The position numbers were made by a program, and so were the translations under genes. Source: Streptomyces sp. NBC_01549 (GTDB lineage: Bacteria > Actinomycetota > Actinomycetes > Streptomycetales > Streptomycetaceae). From it: DNA of 64,000 nt. Numbering within the stretch: the first letter of the stretch is position 1; every line of letters starts with the position of its first letter. Shown one piece after another: positions 8,954 through 16,402 of this stretch. The notes beneath the pieces are model-generated. The model worked only from the letters and a program-made list of their open reading frames with translations. It was not told where the DNA came from and ran no database searches. Location of the stretch: positions 1,550,001 to 1,614,000 of the forward strand of contig NZ_JAPEPW010000002.1 in the NCBI RefSeq assembly GCF_026339955.1. Reading direction: 5' to 3'.

Positions 8954-8987
8954 CAGGGCCCCGCCGAATCGTTGCGGCGGGGCCCTG
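8954..8987 (-). terminator. Intrinsic-type terminator after the ABC exporter genes
   Basis: A perfect 13-bp inverted repeat (CAGGGCCCCGCCG, loop of 8, then its complement) begins 12 nt beyond the stop of the minus-strand ABC ATPase gene. It has no long T-run, as is common for Streptomyces terminators. It closes the 9-16 kb operon; the next gene downstream is the start of the hopanoid operon on the same strand. Confidence 0.8.
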
Positions 8988-8998
8988 GGCGTTGCGGG

Positions 8999-9772
8999 CT
9001 ACTTGCCCGTGAACTTCTCGTACTCCTTGAGGACCTCTTCGGTCGGACCGTCCATCCGCAGCTCACCGCGCTCCAGCCAGAGCACACGGTCGCAGGTGTC
9101 GCGGATCGACTTGTTGTTGTGGCTGACCAGAAACACCGTGCCCGCGCTCTTGCGCAGCTCGCGGATGCGGGCCTCGGAGCGCTTCTGGAAGGAGCGGTCT
9201 CCGGTGGCGAGGGCCTCGTCGATCATCAGGACGTCGTGGTCCTTGGCGGCCGCGATGGAGAACCGCAGCCGCGCGGCCATGCCGGAGGAGTAGGTGCGCA
9301 TCGGGAGGGTGATGAAGTCGCCCTTCTCGTTGATGCCCGAGAAGTCCACGATCTCCTGGTAGCGCTCCCGGATCTGCTCGCGGGACATGCCCATCGCGAG
9401 CCCGCCCAATATGACGTTCCGTTCGCCCGTGAGGTCGTTCATCAGGGCCGCGTTCACGCCGAGCAGCGAGGGCTGACCGTCGGTGTAGACCTTGCCCTTC
9501 TCGGCGGGCAGCAGCCCGGCGATGGCCCGCAGGAGCGTGGACTTGCCGGAGCCGTTGGAGCCGATCAGGCCGATGGCCTCGCCGCGGTAGGCCGTGAAGG
9601 AGACGCCCCTGACGGCGTGCACCTTGCGCACGCCCCGCTCCTCGCCGCGCTTGATGATGCGGCTGAGGGCGGCGGTGGCGCTGCCCTTTCCGGTCTTGGC
9701 GCCGTTCACGCGGTAGACGATGTGCAGCTCGTCCGCGATGACGGTCGGGATGTGGGATGTCTGCTCAGCCAC
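8999..9772 (-). CDS. ABC exporter ATPase, TagH-like (polysaccharide/teichoic-acid type)
   Basis: A 257-residue ABC ATPase of the ABC-2 polymer exporter group. Walker A is GSNGSGKST (about residue 70), the signature region is TYSSGMAARLRF and Walker B is HDVLMIDEAL, followed by an H-loop VSHNNKS. The length and the switch to MIDEALATGD are typical of TagH/RfbE-like exporters, without the long C-terminal extension of B. subtilis TagH. The GTG at 9772 overlaps the permease stop by 8 nt and has AGAGAGGT upstream. With the permease it should export a lipid-linked glycopolymer made by the upstream genes. Confidence 0.9.
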   Translation of the reverse strand: MAEQTSHIPTVIADELHIVYRVNGAKTGKGSATAALSRIIKRGEERGVRKVHAVRGVSFTAYRGEAIGLIGSNGSGKSTLLRAIAGLLPAEKGKVYTDGQPSLLGVNAALMNDLTGERNVILGGLAMGMSREQIRERYQEIVDFSGINEKGDFITLPMRTYSSGMAARLRFSIAAAKDHDVLMIDEALATGDRSFQKRSEARIRELRKSAGTVFLVSHNNKSIRDTCDRVLWLERGELRMDGPTEEVLKEYEKFTGK

Positions 9773-10694
9773 GGCCGTACCTCTCTTCCGCCTTCCAGAA
9801 GTACACGAACCCGCCGCCGGCGACGACCACGGCCCAGAAGGCGGCGATGGCCCACACATGGGGCGGCAGGTTGGAGGCGCCGTAGCCGTCGATGAGAGCG
9901 AAGCGCATCAGGTCCATGTAGATCGCGGCCGGGTTCACCTGGAGCGCGCGGATGAACCACTCCGGCCGCCCGACCAGCATGTTGCTGATGGAGAACATGA
10001 CGCCCGAGGTGTACATCCAGGTGCGCACGATGAACGGCATCAGCTGGGCGAGGTCCGGCGTCTTGGAGCCCATGCGCGCGACGATCAGCGCGAGGCCGGT
10101 GTTGAAGAGGAACTGCAGCACCAGCACCGGGACGATCAGCAGCCAGGACAGACCCGGAACACTGCCGAAGCCGATCACCACGACGAACAGCACGAGCATC
10201 GAGAAGAGCAGTTGCTGGAGCTGCTGGAGCGCGAAGGAGATGGGCAGCGAGGCGCGCGGGAAGTGCAGCGCGCGCACCAGCCCGAGGTTGCCCGAGATCG
10301 CGCGGACGCCCGCCATGATCGAGCTCTGCGTGAAGGTGAAGACGAAGACACCGGTCACCAGGAACGGGATGTAGGTGTCGTGGGACATGCCTCGGCTGGC
10401 CTTGAGGATCACGCCGAAGATGAAGTAGTACACGGCCGCGTTCAGCAGCGGCGTCGCCACCTGCCACAGCTGGCCGAGCTTGGCCTGGCTGTACTGGGCG
10501 GTGAGCTTCGCCTGCGAGAAGGCGAGGATGAAGTGCCGTCGCCCCCACAGCTGACGCACGTACTCGACGAGCCCGGGCCGGGCACCGCTGACCGCGAGCC
10601 CGTACTTGGCGGCCACGTCGGCCGCGGAGAGCCCGTCATCGGGGGACGGACGATCGCTCACCGCGACAGCTCCGTCATGCGTTGTCTCACTCAC
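9765..10694 (-). CDS. ABC-2 type exporter permease, TagG-like
   Basis: A 309-residue integral membrane protein with about six hydrophobic segments spread over residues 75-300, preceded by a ~50-residue polar N-terminus. The QAKLTAQYSQAKLGQLWQV segment and FGVILKASRG match the ABC-2/TagG amphipathic N-terminal region. It pairs with the overlapping ATPase gene. The GTG at 10694 has a weak ribosome-binding site; a GTG at 10661 preceded by GGAG is an alternative and would remove 11 residues. Function is inferred from family and neighbours; the substrate is unknown. Confidence 0.9.
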   Translation of the reverse strand: MSETTHDGAVAVSDRPSPDDGLSAADVAAKYGLAVSGARPGLVEYVRQLWGRRHFILAFSQAKLTAQYSQAKLGQLWQVATPLLNAAVYYFIFGVILKASRGMSHDTYIPFLVTGVFVFTFTQSSIMAGVRAISGNLGLVRALHFPRASLPISFALQQLQQLLFSMLVLFVVVIGFGSVPGLSWLLIVPVLVLQFLFNTGLALIVARMGSKTPDLAQLMPFIVRTWMYTSGVMFSISNMLVGRPEWFIRALQVNPAAIYMDLMRFALIDGYGASNLPPHVWAIAAFWAVVVAGGGFVYFWKAEERYGRG

Positions 10695-10785
10695 AAATGG
10701 AAACTTTCGTCTTCATGATGCGCACGGCCTGGTCGGGCAGAGGCTGGGGCACGGATCGCGGTACGGCTAACGTGCTCCCGGTACC

Positions 10786-10819
10786 GAGCTTGTCAGATGG
10801 TGTGGGAGCTTGTCAGATG
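10786..10819. repeat. Two 14-bp direct repeats ahead of the exporter genes
   Basis: GAGCTTGTCAGATG occurs at 10786-10799 and again at 10806-10819, exactly 20 bp apart (two helical turns). The second copy overlaps the stop codon of the glycosyltransferase gene. They lie about 90-125 bp upstream of the permease start and could be a tandem operator for an internal promoter, or a simple duplication. Confidence 0.55.
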
Positions 10820-11697
10820 ACGGGAGGACGACCGAGGCGGGTAAGCCGCCACACCGTACGCCACCTCATCGGACGCCGAGGGCCGCAGGGACTGGTCCAG
10901 CCCTCCTTGAAACCGCCGAACCACGCCTTCAGGGCAGGTCCCGAGGGACGGCGGGCCAAGGTGAGGAGCATCCAGACACCGAGGTACACGGGGACGAGCG
11001 GCGCGGGAAGGTTTCGGCGCGCGAGCCAGACGCGGTTGCGGGCCACCATGCGGTGGTAGACCGCGTGCCGCGAAGGGGCGGTCGTGGGGTGGTACAGCAC
11101 CATGTCGGACCGGTAGTCGATCATCCAGCCCGAGTCGAGGGCCCGCCATGCCAGGTCGGTTTCCTCGTGGGCGTAGAAGAACTCGTCCGGAAGTCCGCCG
11201 ACCTCGGCGAAGACCTTCGTACGGACCGCGTTGGCGCCGCCGAGGAAGGTGGTCACGCGCGAGGAGCGCATCGGGTCGGAGGCGCGCAGCCGCGGTACGT
11301 GGCGGCGCTGGGTCTCCTTGGTCTCGGGGTCCGCGATCCGGAAGCTGATGATGCCGAGATCGGGGTCGGAGGTGAAGGCCCGGCGGCACAGCTCGGCGGT
11401 GTCGTGGGTGGCGAGGAGGCCGTCGTCGTCGAGGAAGAGCAGGATGTCGACGTCCGTGCCGCCGGGGCCGAAGGCCTCGATGCCCACGTTGCGGCCGCCG
11501 GGTATGCCGAGGTTCTCGGGCAGCTCGACGGTGCGTATGCCGTCGGGGACGTCCGGGACGGGCGAGCCGTTGCCGACCACGACCACCTCGACCCGGTCGC
11601 CGTCCTGCTTGGCGACGGAGTCCAGCAGGGCTCGCAGTTCGTCGGGGCGGTTGCCCATGGTGATGATGACCGCGCCGACCTTCATCGCCGTACTCAC
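10813..11697 (-). CDS. Family 2 glycosyltransferase
   Basis: A 294-residue GT-A fold glycosyltransferase. Near the N-terminus it shows VGAVIITMGNRPDELRALL, the metal-binding acidic motif FLDDDG at about residue 90, and later GGANAVR and the ED-like pair in YAHEETDLAWR. A short hydrophobic stretch near the C-terminus (VPVYLGVWMLLTL) may anchor it to the membrane. The GTG at 11697 overlaps the stop of the preceding gene as GTGA; an ATG at 11685 is an alternative. It probably adds sugar to, or builds the linkage of, the polymer exported by the next two genes. Confidence 0.88.
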   Translation of the reverse strand: MSTAMKVGAVIITMGNRPDELRALLDSVAKQDGDRVEVVVVGNGSPVPDVPDGIRTVELPENLGIPGGRNVGIEAFGPGGTDVDILLFLDDDGLLATHDTAELCRRAFTSDPDLGIISFRIADPETKETQRRHVPRLRASDPMRSSRVTTFLGGANAVRTKVFAEVGGLPDEFFYAHEETDLAWRALDSGWMIDYRSDMVLYHPTTAPSRHAVYHRMVARNRVWLARRNLPAPLVPVYLGVWMLLTLARRPSGPALKAWFGGFKEGWTSPCGPRRPMRWRTVWRLTRLGRPPVI

Positions 11698-12473
11698 TTC
11701 AGCCTGCTGGAGGCGAGGATGGACACGAGGTGCAGCACGGTCTGCAGGAGCGCGATGCCGGCCAGGACCGCGACGCCGAGGCGGGTGAAGAACAGGTCTC
11801 CGCGCACCGAGTCCACGATGGCCAGCACCAGGATCAGCAGGGACGCCTCGATGCCGAGCACCAGCCGGTGGAACTTCAGCGCCGCGGCGGCCTTGCGGGC
11901 CAGCGCCATGCCGGACGAGCGCGGCTCGGACGCCGACTCCTTGACCGGTGGCAGGCCGCCCTGGTGACGGGCGACGCCGACGAGGTCGGTCTCGGCCTTG
12001 ATCAGGATCGCGCCGAGGGCCGCCAGGGTGCCGAGGAAGGCCCAGAGCCAGTCGATCCGCCCGGAACCCCAGGGATCGGCGGCACGCAGGCCGAAGCCGA
12101 CGAGCACCGCGGCGTCCGTCAGATAGGCACCGACCCGGTCCAGGTAGACCCCGCCGAGCGAGAACTGCTTCTTCCAGCGCGCTATCTCGCCGTCGACGCA
12201 GTCGAGCAGCAGATAGAGCTGGACCATGATCACGCCGAGCACGGCGCCCGGGATCCCCGGCACCAGCAGGGCCGGGGCAGCGAGCACGCCGAAGACAGTC
12301 ATCAGGTACGTGAGCTGGTTGGGCGTGACCCTGGTGTTCACCAGGTAGCGGTCGCAGCGCAGCGAGATCTCTCGCATGTAGAGGCGTCCCGCCCAATGCT
12401 CACCGCTGCGCCGGTCCTTCACCCCTGCGGGATGAACGACGGGGCGGAGTTCAGCTACTGATGGCCTTGGCAT
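11694..12473 (-). CDS. CDP-alcohol phosphatidyltransferase family protein with altered active-site motif
   Basis: A 259-residue membrane protein of the CDP-alcohol phosphotransferase family, which moves a phospho-alcohol from CDP to an acceptor alcohol. The motif runs D91-C-V-D94-G-E-I-A-R, then G108 and D112, but the residue where the last aspartate of the consensus DG(x)2AR(x)8G(x)3D(x)3D should stand is Ala116. That aspartate is the proposed general base, so activity may be altered. Flanking hydrophobic segments fit the family. The ATG at 12473 overlaps the preceding gene by 23 nt. The start was chosen because the region before residue 25 looks conserved in my memory of homologues. Confidence 0.85.
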   Translation of the reverse strand: MPRPSVAELRPVVHPAGVKDRRSGEHWAGRLYMREISLRCDRYLVNTRVTPNQLTYLMTVFGVLAAPALLVPGIPGAVLGVIMVQLYLLLDCVDGEIARWKKQFSLGGVYLDRVGAYLTDAAVLVGFGLRAADPWGSGRIDWLWAFLGTLAALGAILIKAETDLVGVARHQGGLPPVKESASEPRSSGMALARKAAAALKFHRLVLGIEASLLILVLAIVDSVRGDLFFTRLGVAVLAGIALLQTVLHLVSILASSRLK

Positions 12474-13512
12474 AGTCGGAGTAGATGTCCTTGATCTGGT
12501 TGGGTTTCAGGTCGAGGTGTTCGAGGATCGTGTAACGGCCCGGCCGGGTCTGCGGAGCGAACTCCACGACCTGTACGAACTCGTCCACGGTGAACCCGAT
12601 CTCCTCGGGCAGTACCGGCAGCCCGTGTCGGCGCAGCACCTCGGCCGTGTACGCCGACTCCTCGTGCGCCCCCCGCAGGTACATCGCGAAGGCCGCGCCC
12701 AGACCGCACTGCTCGCCGTGGCTCGCCGCGCGCTTGGGGAAGAGGAGGTCGAAGGCGTGGTTGATCTCGTGGCAGGAGCCCGAGGCGGGCCGTGAGTCGC
12801 CCGAGATCGACATCGCGATGCCGGTGAGGACCAGCGCCTCGGCCAGCACCTGGAGGAAGCCGTTGTCCCCGATGCCGCCCGGATGCCGGAGCACCGCCTC
12901 GCCGGCCTGGCGGGCCATCGCGGAGGCGAGGCCGTCGATCTTTTCGCCGTTGACGCGGTTGGAGAGTTCCCAGTCCGCGATCGAGTTGATGTTGGAGATC
13001 GCGTCGCCGATGCCGGCCCGCACGAAGCGCGCCGGTGCGTCGCGGATCACGTCCAGGTCAATGACGACCGCGATCGGGTTCGGCACACCGTAGGAGCCGC
13101 GGCCCGCGTCGTTGTCGAGGGTCGCGACGGGCGAGCACAGGCCGTCGTGCGCGAGGTTGGTCGGCACGGCGACCAGCGGAAGCCCGACCCGCGCCGCGGC
13201 GAACTTGGCGCAGTCGATGATCTTGCCGCCGCCCAGGCCCACGACCGCGTCGTAGTGGCCCGCCTTTATGGCACCGGCCAGCTGGATCGCGTCGTCGAGG
13301 GTGCCGCCGCCGACCTCGTACCAGGTGGCGCCGGGCAGGGCAGGGGCGATCCGTTCGCGCAGTTTCGCGCCGGAGCCGTTGCTCACGGCGACGGCCAGCT
13401 TCCCGGAGTGCGAGATCCGCTCGTCGGAGAGCACGCTCGCCAGGTCGTCCAGGGCACCCGGGCGGATGTCGACGACGACCGGCGAGGGAATGAGCCTCGT
13501 CAGTACTGGCAC
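12451..13512 (-). CDS. Iron-type alcohol dehydrogenase fold, sn-glycerol-1-phosphate dehydrogenase-like
   Basis: A 353-residue protein of the dehydroquinate synthase-like/group III alcohol dehydrogenase fold. The stretch VPTNLAHDGLCSP closely resembles the TxxSHDGxxSP segment of archaeal glycerol-1-phosphate dehydrogenase and bacterial AraM. It is followed by the metal ligands of CHEINHAFD and the ASHGEQCGLG motif. VVGLGGGKIIDCAKFAA is the NAD(P) and glycine-rich part. The likely reaction is reduction of dihydroxyacetone phosphate to sn-glycerol 1-phosphate, but a related polyol phosphate is possible. The GTG at 13512 follows GGGAGATCGC and overlaps the nucleotidyltransferase gene by 13 nt. 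Confidence 0.85.
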   Translation of the reverse strand: MPVLTRLIPSPVVVDIRPGALDDLASVLSDERISHSGKLAVAVSNGSGAKLRERIAPALPGATWYEVGGGTLDDAIQLAGAIKAGHYDAVVGLGGGKIIDCAKFAAARVGLPLVAVPTNLAHDGLCSPVATLDNDAGRGSYGVPNPIAVVIDLDVIRDAPARFVRAGIGDAISNINSIADWELSNRVNGEKIDGLASAMARQAGEAVLRHPGGIGDNGFLQVLAEALVLTGIAMSISGDSRPASGSCHEINHAFDLLFPKRAASHGEQCGLGAAFAMYLRGAHEESAYTAEVLRRHGLPVLPEEIGFTVDEFVQVVEFAPQTRPGRYTILEHLDLKPNQIKDIYSDYAKAISS

Positions 13513-14252
13513 GCGATCTCCCGTCCCTTGGCGAGGTCGTCGTGGTTGTCGATCTCGACCCACTTGACCTCACCGATCGGCGCCACGTCGATCTTGAAGC
13601 CGCGGTTGACGAGCTCCTGGTAGCCGTGCTCGTAGAACTGCTGCGGGTCCGTCTCCCACACCGTCTTCAGGGCGTCGGCCAGGTCGGCGGCCGCGTCGCC
13701 CTCGATGAGGGTGACACCGATGTACTCGCCGGTGGCCTCGGCGGGCTCCATCAGCTTGGTGATCTTCTGGACACCCTTGTCGGGGTGCACGACGACCTTC
13801 ATCTCCTCGTCGGCGAGCTTCTTCACCGTGTCGAGGGCGAGGATGATCCTCTTGCCGTCGCCGCGCGCGGCCAGCAGCGTCCTCTCGACGGAGACCGGGT
13901 GCACGGTGTCGCCGTTGGCGAGGATCACACCGTCCTTGAGGGCGTCACGCCCGCACCACAGGGAGTAGGCGTTGTTCCACTCCTCGGCCTTGTCGTTGTC
14001 GATGAGGGTGATCTTGAGGCCGTACTTGGCCTCCAGGGCGTCCTTGCGGTCGTACACGGCTTCCTTGCGGTAGCCGACGATGATCCCGACCTCGGTCAGA
14101 CCGATCTCGGCGAAGTTGCCGAGCGTCAGGTCCAGGACCGTGATGCTGTCCTCTATGCCCGCGGGGCCCACCGGCACGAGAGCCTTGGGGAGGCTGTCGG
14201 TGTAGGGACGCAGACGCCGTCCGGCGCCGGCCGCCAGCACGAGGCCGATCAT
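13500..14252 (-). CDS. Nucleotidyltransferase, LicC/IPCT-like cytidylyltransferase
   Basis: A 250-residue nucleotidyltransferase. The N-terminal LVLAAGAGRRLRPYT...PKALVPVG is the nucleotide-binding signature. DNDKAEEWNNAYSLWC resembles the NDKY...NNIYSL segment of CTP:phosphocholine (LicC) and inositol-phosphate cytidylyltransferases rather than sugar-specific enzymes. VILANGDTVHP carries the metal-binding Asp and EVKWVEIDNHDDL closes the domain. It should activate a phospho-alcohol as its CDP derivative, feeding the two CDP-alcohol phosphotransferases that flank it. The ATG at 14252 has AAGGAGA upstream and overlaps the previous gene by 4 nt (ATGA). Confidence 0.88.
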   Translation of the reverse strand: MIGLVLAAGAGRRLRPYTDSLPKALVPVGPAGIEDSITVLDLTLGNFAEIGLTEVGIIVGYRKEAVYDRKDALEAKYGLKITLIDNDKAEEWNNAYSLWCGRDALKDGVILANGDTVHPVSVERTLLAARGDGKRIILALDTVKKLADEEMKVVVHPDKGVQKITKLMEPAEATGEYIGVTLIEGDAAADLADALKTVWETDPQQFYEHGYQELVNRGFKIDVAPIGEVKWVEIDNHDDLAKGREIACQY

Positions 14253-16051
14253 GCGGGTTCTCCTTCATCGTGTACGGCGGGGGCCCCGGAGGACACCCAG
14301 AAGCGGATGCTCTCGACGAGCACCAGCAGCGCCACGGCCACGGCGAGCGCCGTGAGCGCGACCTTGAACTGTGCGGCGGTGAGCAGCGCTGCCAGGACGG
14401 TGACCAACAGCGTCCTGCCTTCGTGCCCGCCGATCGCCCGCACCAGCCAGTGCGGGGGAGCTCCGGCGTTGCCGCGGATGCGGTACACCGTGTCGTAGTG
14501 ATGGTAGGCGACGGCCGCCACCAGGCCGAAAGCCGCGGGAAGTGCTCCGTTCACATCGGCTTTGGCCGCCAGTACCAGAACGGTGAGGTATTCGGCGGCG
14601 CGGAAGAAGGGGGGCACCAGCCAGTCGAGGGCGCCCTTGAGGGGGCGGGCGACGGCGAGGGCGGACAGGAGCACGTAGCCGACGGCGCACAGGACGGTCT
14701 GCCAGCCCGCGCCCCACAGCAGGGTCGAGGTCACCACGAGGACGCCGCCGACGGCCGCGCTGACGGGCGCCGCGATACGGACCGTGCCGCGCGCGAGACG
14801 TACCAGCGGTTCGACGAGCGGTCCGCTGTCCGCGAGGTCCGCCAGCGCCTGCGCCGCCCGGTCCGTGCGCCGGGCCTTGCGGGTGAGCGAGCGCAGTACG
14901 CGGCCCGCCGTGGTGTACGTCGCGGCGAACGCGCAGCCGACGAGCAGCGCGTAGAAGGTGATGCGGGGGGTCGTCAGCGCCGTGAGGACGGCGATCATCG
15001 CCCATCGTTCGCCGATGGGCAGGACTATCATCCGGCGCACCCAGACCGTCCAGCCGACGCTGTCGAGCTTGTCCGAGAGCGCGGCGGTGGGGCTGGTGTT
15101 GGCGGTGGCGTCGTGGTTCGCCTCGTTGAAGGAGAAGTCCACGACGTGCCGGCAGGTCTGCAGGATCATCGCGCCGAGCGCGAGGGCCCATACGTCGTCG
15201 CCGCCGCGGGCCGCTCCGAGGGCGAGGCCCGCGTAGTAGGCGTACTCCTTGGCGCGGTCGAAGGTCGCGTCCAGCCAGGCACCGAGCGTCGAGTACTGCA
15301 GCGAGTAGCGGGCGAGCTGCCCGTCCGTGCAGTCCAGGACGAAGGAGAACAGGAGCAGCAGCCCGGCCGCGACGAATCCGGCGCGGGTGCCGGTGGCGGC
15401 GCAACCCGCGGCGATGAGCGCGGTGAGCAGAGAGGCGGTGGTGACCTGGTTCGGGGTCAGGCCGCGGCGGGCGCACCAGCGGGCGATGTAGCGCGAGTAC
15501 GGGCTGATGCAGTACGTGGTGAAGAAGCCGTCGCGGGCCTTCACGGCGCTGCGCAGGCGTACGGCTTCGTCGTCCACGGCGGAGACGGCCTGCCGGACCT
15601 CGTTGCGCTCCTGCGGGTCGGCGGGAACCGCGGCGACGAGGGTGCCGAGCTCGGGGCGGAACACGGCGACGCCGTCCGCGTCGAGGGCCGCGGTGAGGCG
15701 CTCGGCGAGGTTGTCGGTGGCGACGGCGAGACCGCCGGAGGCGGAGCCCTCACGGGCCACGGCCCGGGTCAGCGCCCGGCGGGCCTCGGGCTGCACCGAT
15801 ACGGCGCCGGGCAGCGCGGAGGCCGCGAACCGTGGGTCCGTGAGGCCGAGGCGCAGTGCGTGCAGGTGCCCCACGAAGCGGGCGTCGACGACGGCGACCC
15901 GCTGGTCCGCCGGTACGGCGGCCAGCAGCGTCTCGGCGTCACCGGCTTCGTCGGCGAGCCGCACGTCGAAGCCGAGCGACCGCAGATCGCTCTCGAGCGA
16001 CGATCCGGGGACCGGCTGGCCGGTGAGGATGGCGGTCGACAGCGAACTCAC
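14249..16051 (-). CDS. DUF5941 protein with internal CDP-alcohol phosphotransferase domain
   Basis: A 600-residue protein and the first gene of the 9-16 kb operon. Residues 1-165 are soluble, with a periodic alpha/beta pattern that could be a degenerate nucleotidyltransferase. Residues ~185-385 form a complete CDP-alcohol phosphotransferase domain (D240, D243-G244, A247-R248, G257, D261, D265). After a basic linker, residues ~435-590 contain further membrane segments matching what I recall as DUF5941. The layout recalls fused cytidylyltransferase/phosphotransferase enzymes of di-inositol-phosphate synthesis, but the N-terminal part lacks a clear catalytic signature. The GTG at 16051 has CAGGGA only 0-3 nt upstream, so the start is uncertain. 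Confidence 0.85.
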   Translation of the reverse strand: MSSLSTAILTGQPVPGSSLESDLRSLGFDVRLADEAGDAETLLAAVPADQRVAVVDARFVGHLHALRLGLTDPRFAASALPGAVSVQPEARRALTRAVAREGSASGGLAVATDNLAERLTAALDADGVAVFRPELGTLVAAVPADPQERNEVRQAVSAVDDEAVRLRSAVKARDGFFTTYCISPYSRYIARWCARRGLTPNQVTTASLLTALIAAGCAATGTRAGFVAAGLLLLFSFVLDCTDGQLARYSLQYSTLGAWLDATFDRAKEYAYYAGLALGAARGGDDVWALALGAMILQTCRHVVDFSFNEANHDATANTSPTAALSDKLDSVGWTVWVRRMIVLPIGERWAMIAVLTALTTPRITFYALLVGCAFAATYTTAGRVLRSLTRKARRTDRAAQALADLADSGPLVEPLVRLARGTVRIAAPVSAAVGGVLVVTSTLLWGAGWQTVLCAVGYVLLSALAVARPLKGALDWLVPPFFRAAEYLTVLVLAAKADVNGALPAAFGLVAAVAYHHYDTVYRIRGNAGAPPHWLVRAIGGHEGRTLLVTVLAALLTAAQFKVALTALAVAVALLVLVESIRFWVSSGAPAVHDEGEPA

Positions 16052-16402
16052 TCCCTGAGTGCCGACGCGGCGTCGCGCCGGGCATGTACGTGGTGGGAAG
16101 GCCCCGGCCCCAGGCCCGCGGAGGGCTCAGGCCGCTGGGCGGCATGTCGGCAGAGGCTATCGGATGATGAGAAGCGGGCGTTCACCGCCCGTTCACTGCG
16201 CGATCAACCACATCTGCGTACCGCCTCCGCCGCGATCATCATCGGTGATCCGGGGGCTGTGCCACAAACCCGCACGTACAGAACGCACTATTCGCGCTAT
16301 TGATCACGACACCCTACGCACCCTCCCGTAGTGGGGCAGGACGGTCGGATCGGGAGCCGGCCCCGGCGCCGCCGGCGGCGCACCGGCATAGGGTGGTCGT
16401 CC
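16052..16402. other. Divergent intergenic region, no gene seen
   Basis: This 351-bp gap separates the polymer operon (minus) from galE (plus) and should hold both promoters. I see a 6-bp GC hairpin at 16175-16191, flanked by two copies of CGTTCAC, and a CTATT-CGCG-CTATT repeat near 16285-16305. A TAGGGT -10-like hexamer lies at 16389-16394, 8 nt before the galE ATG, suggesting a very short or absent galE leader. No convincing ORF is present on either strand. Confidence 0.5.
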
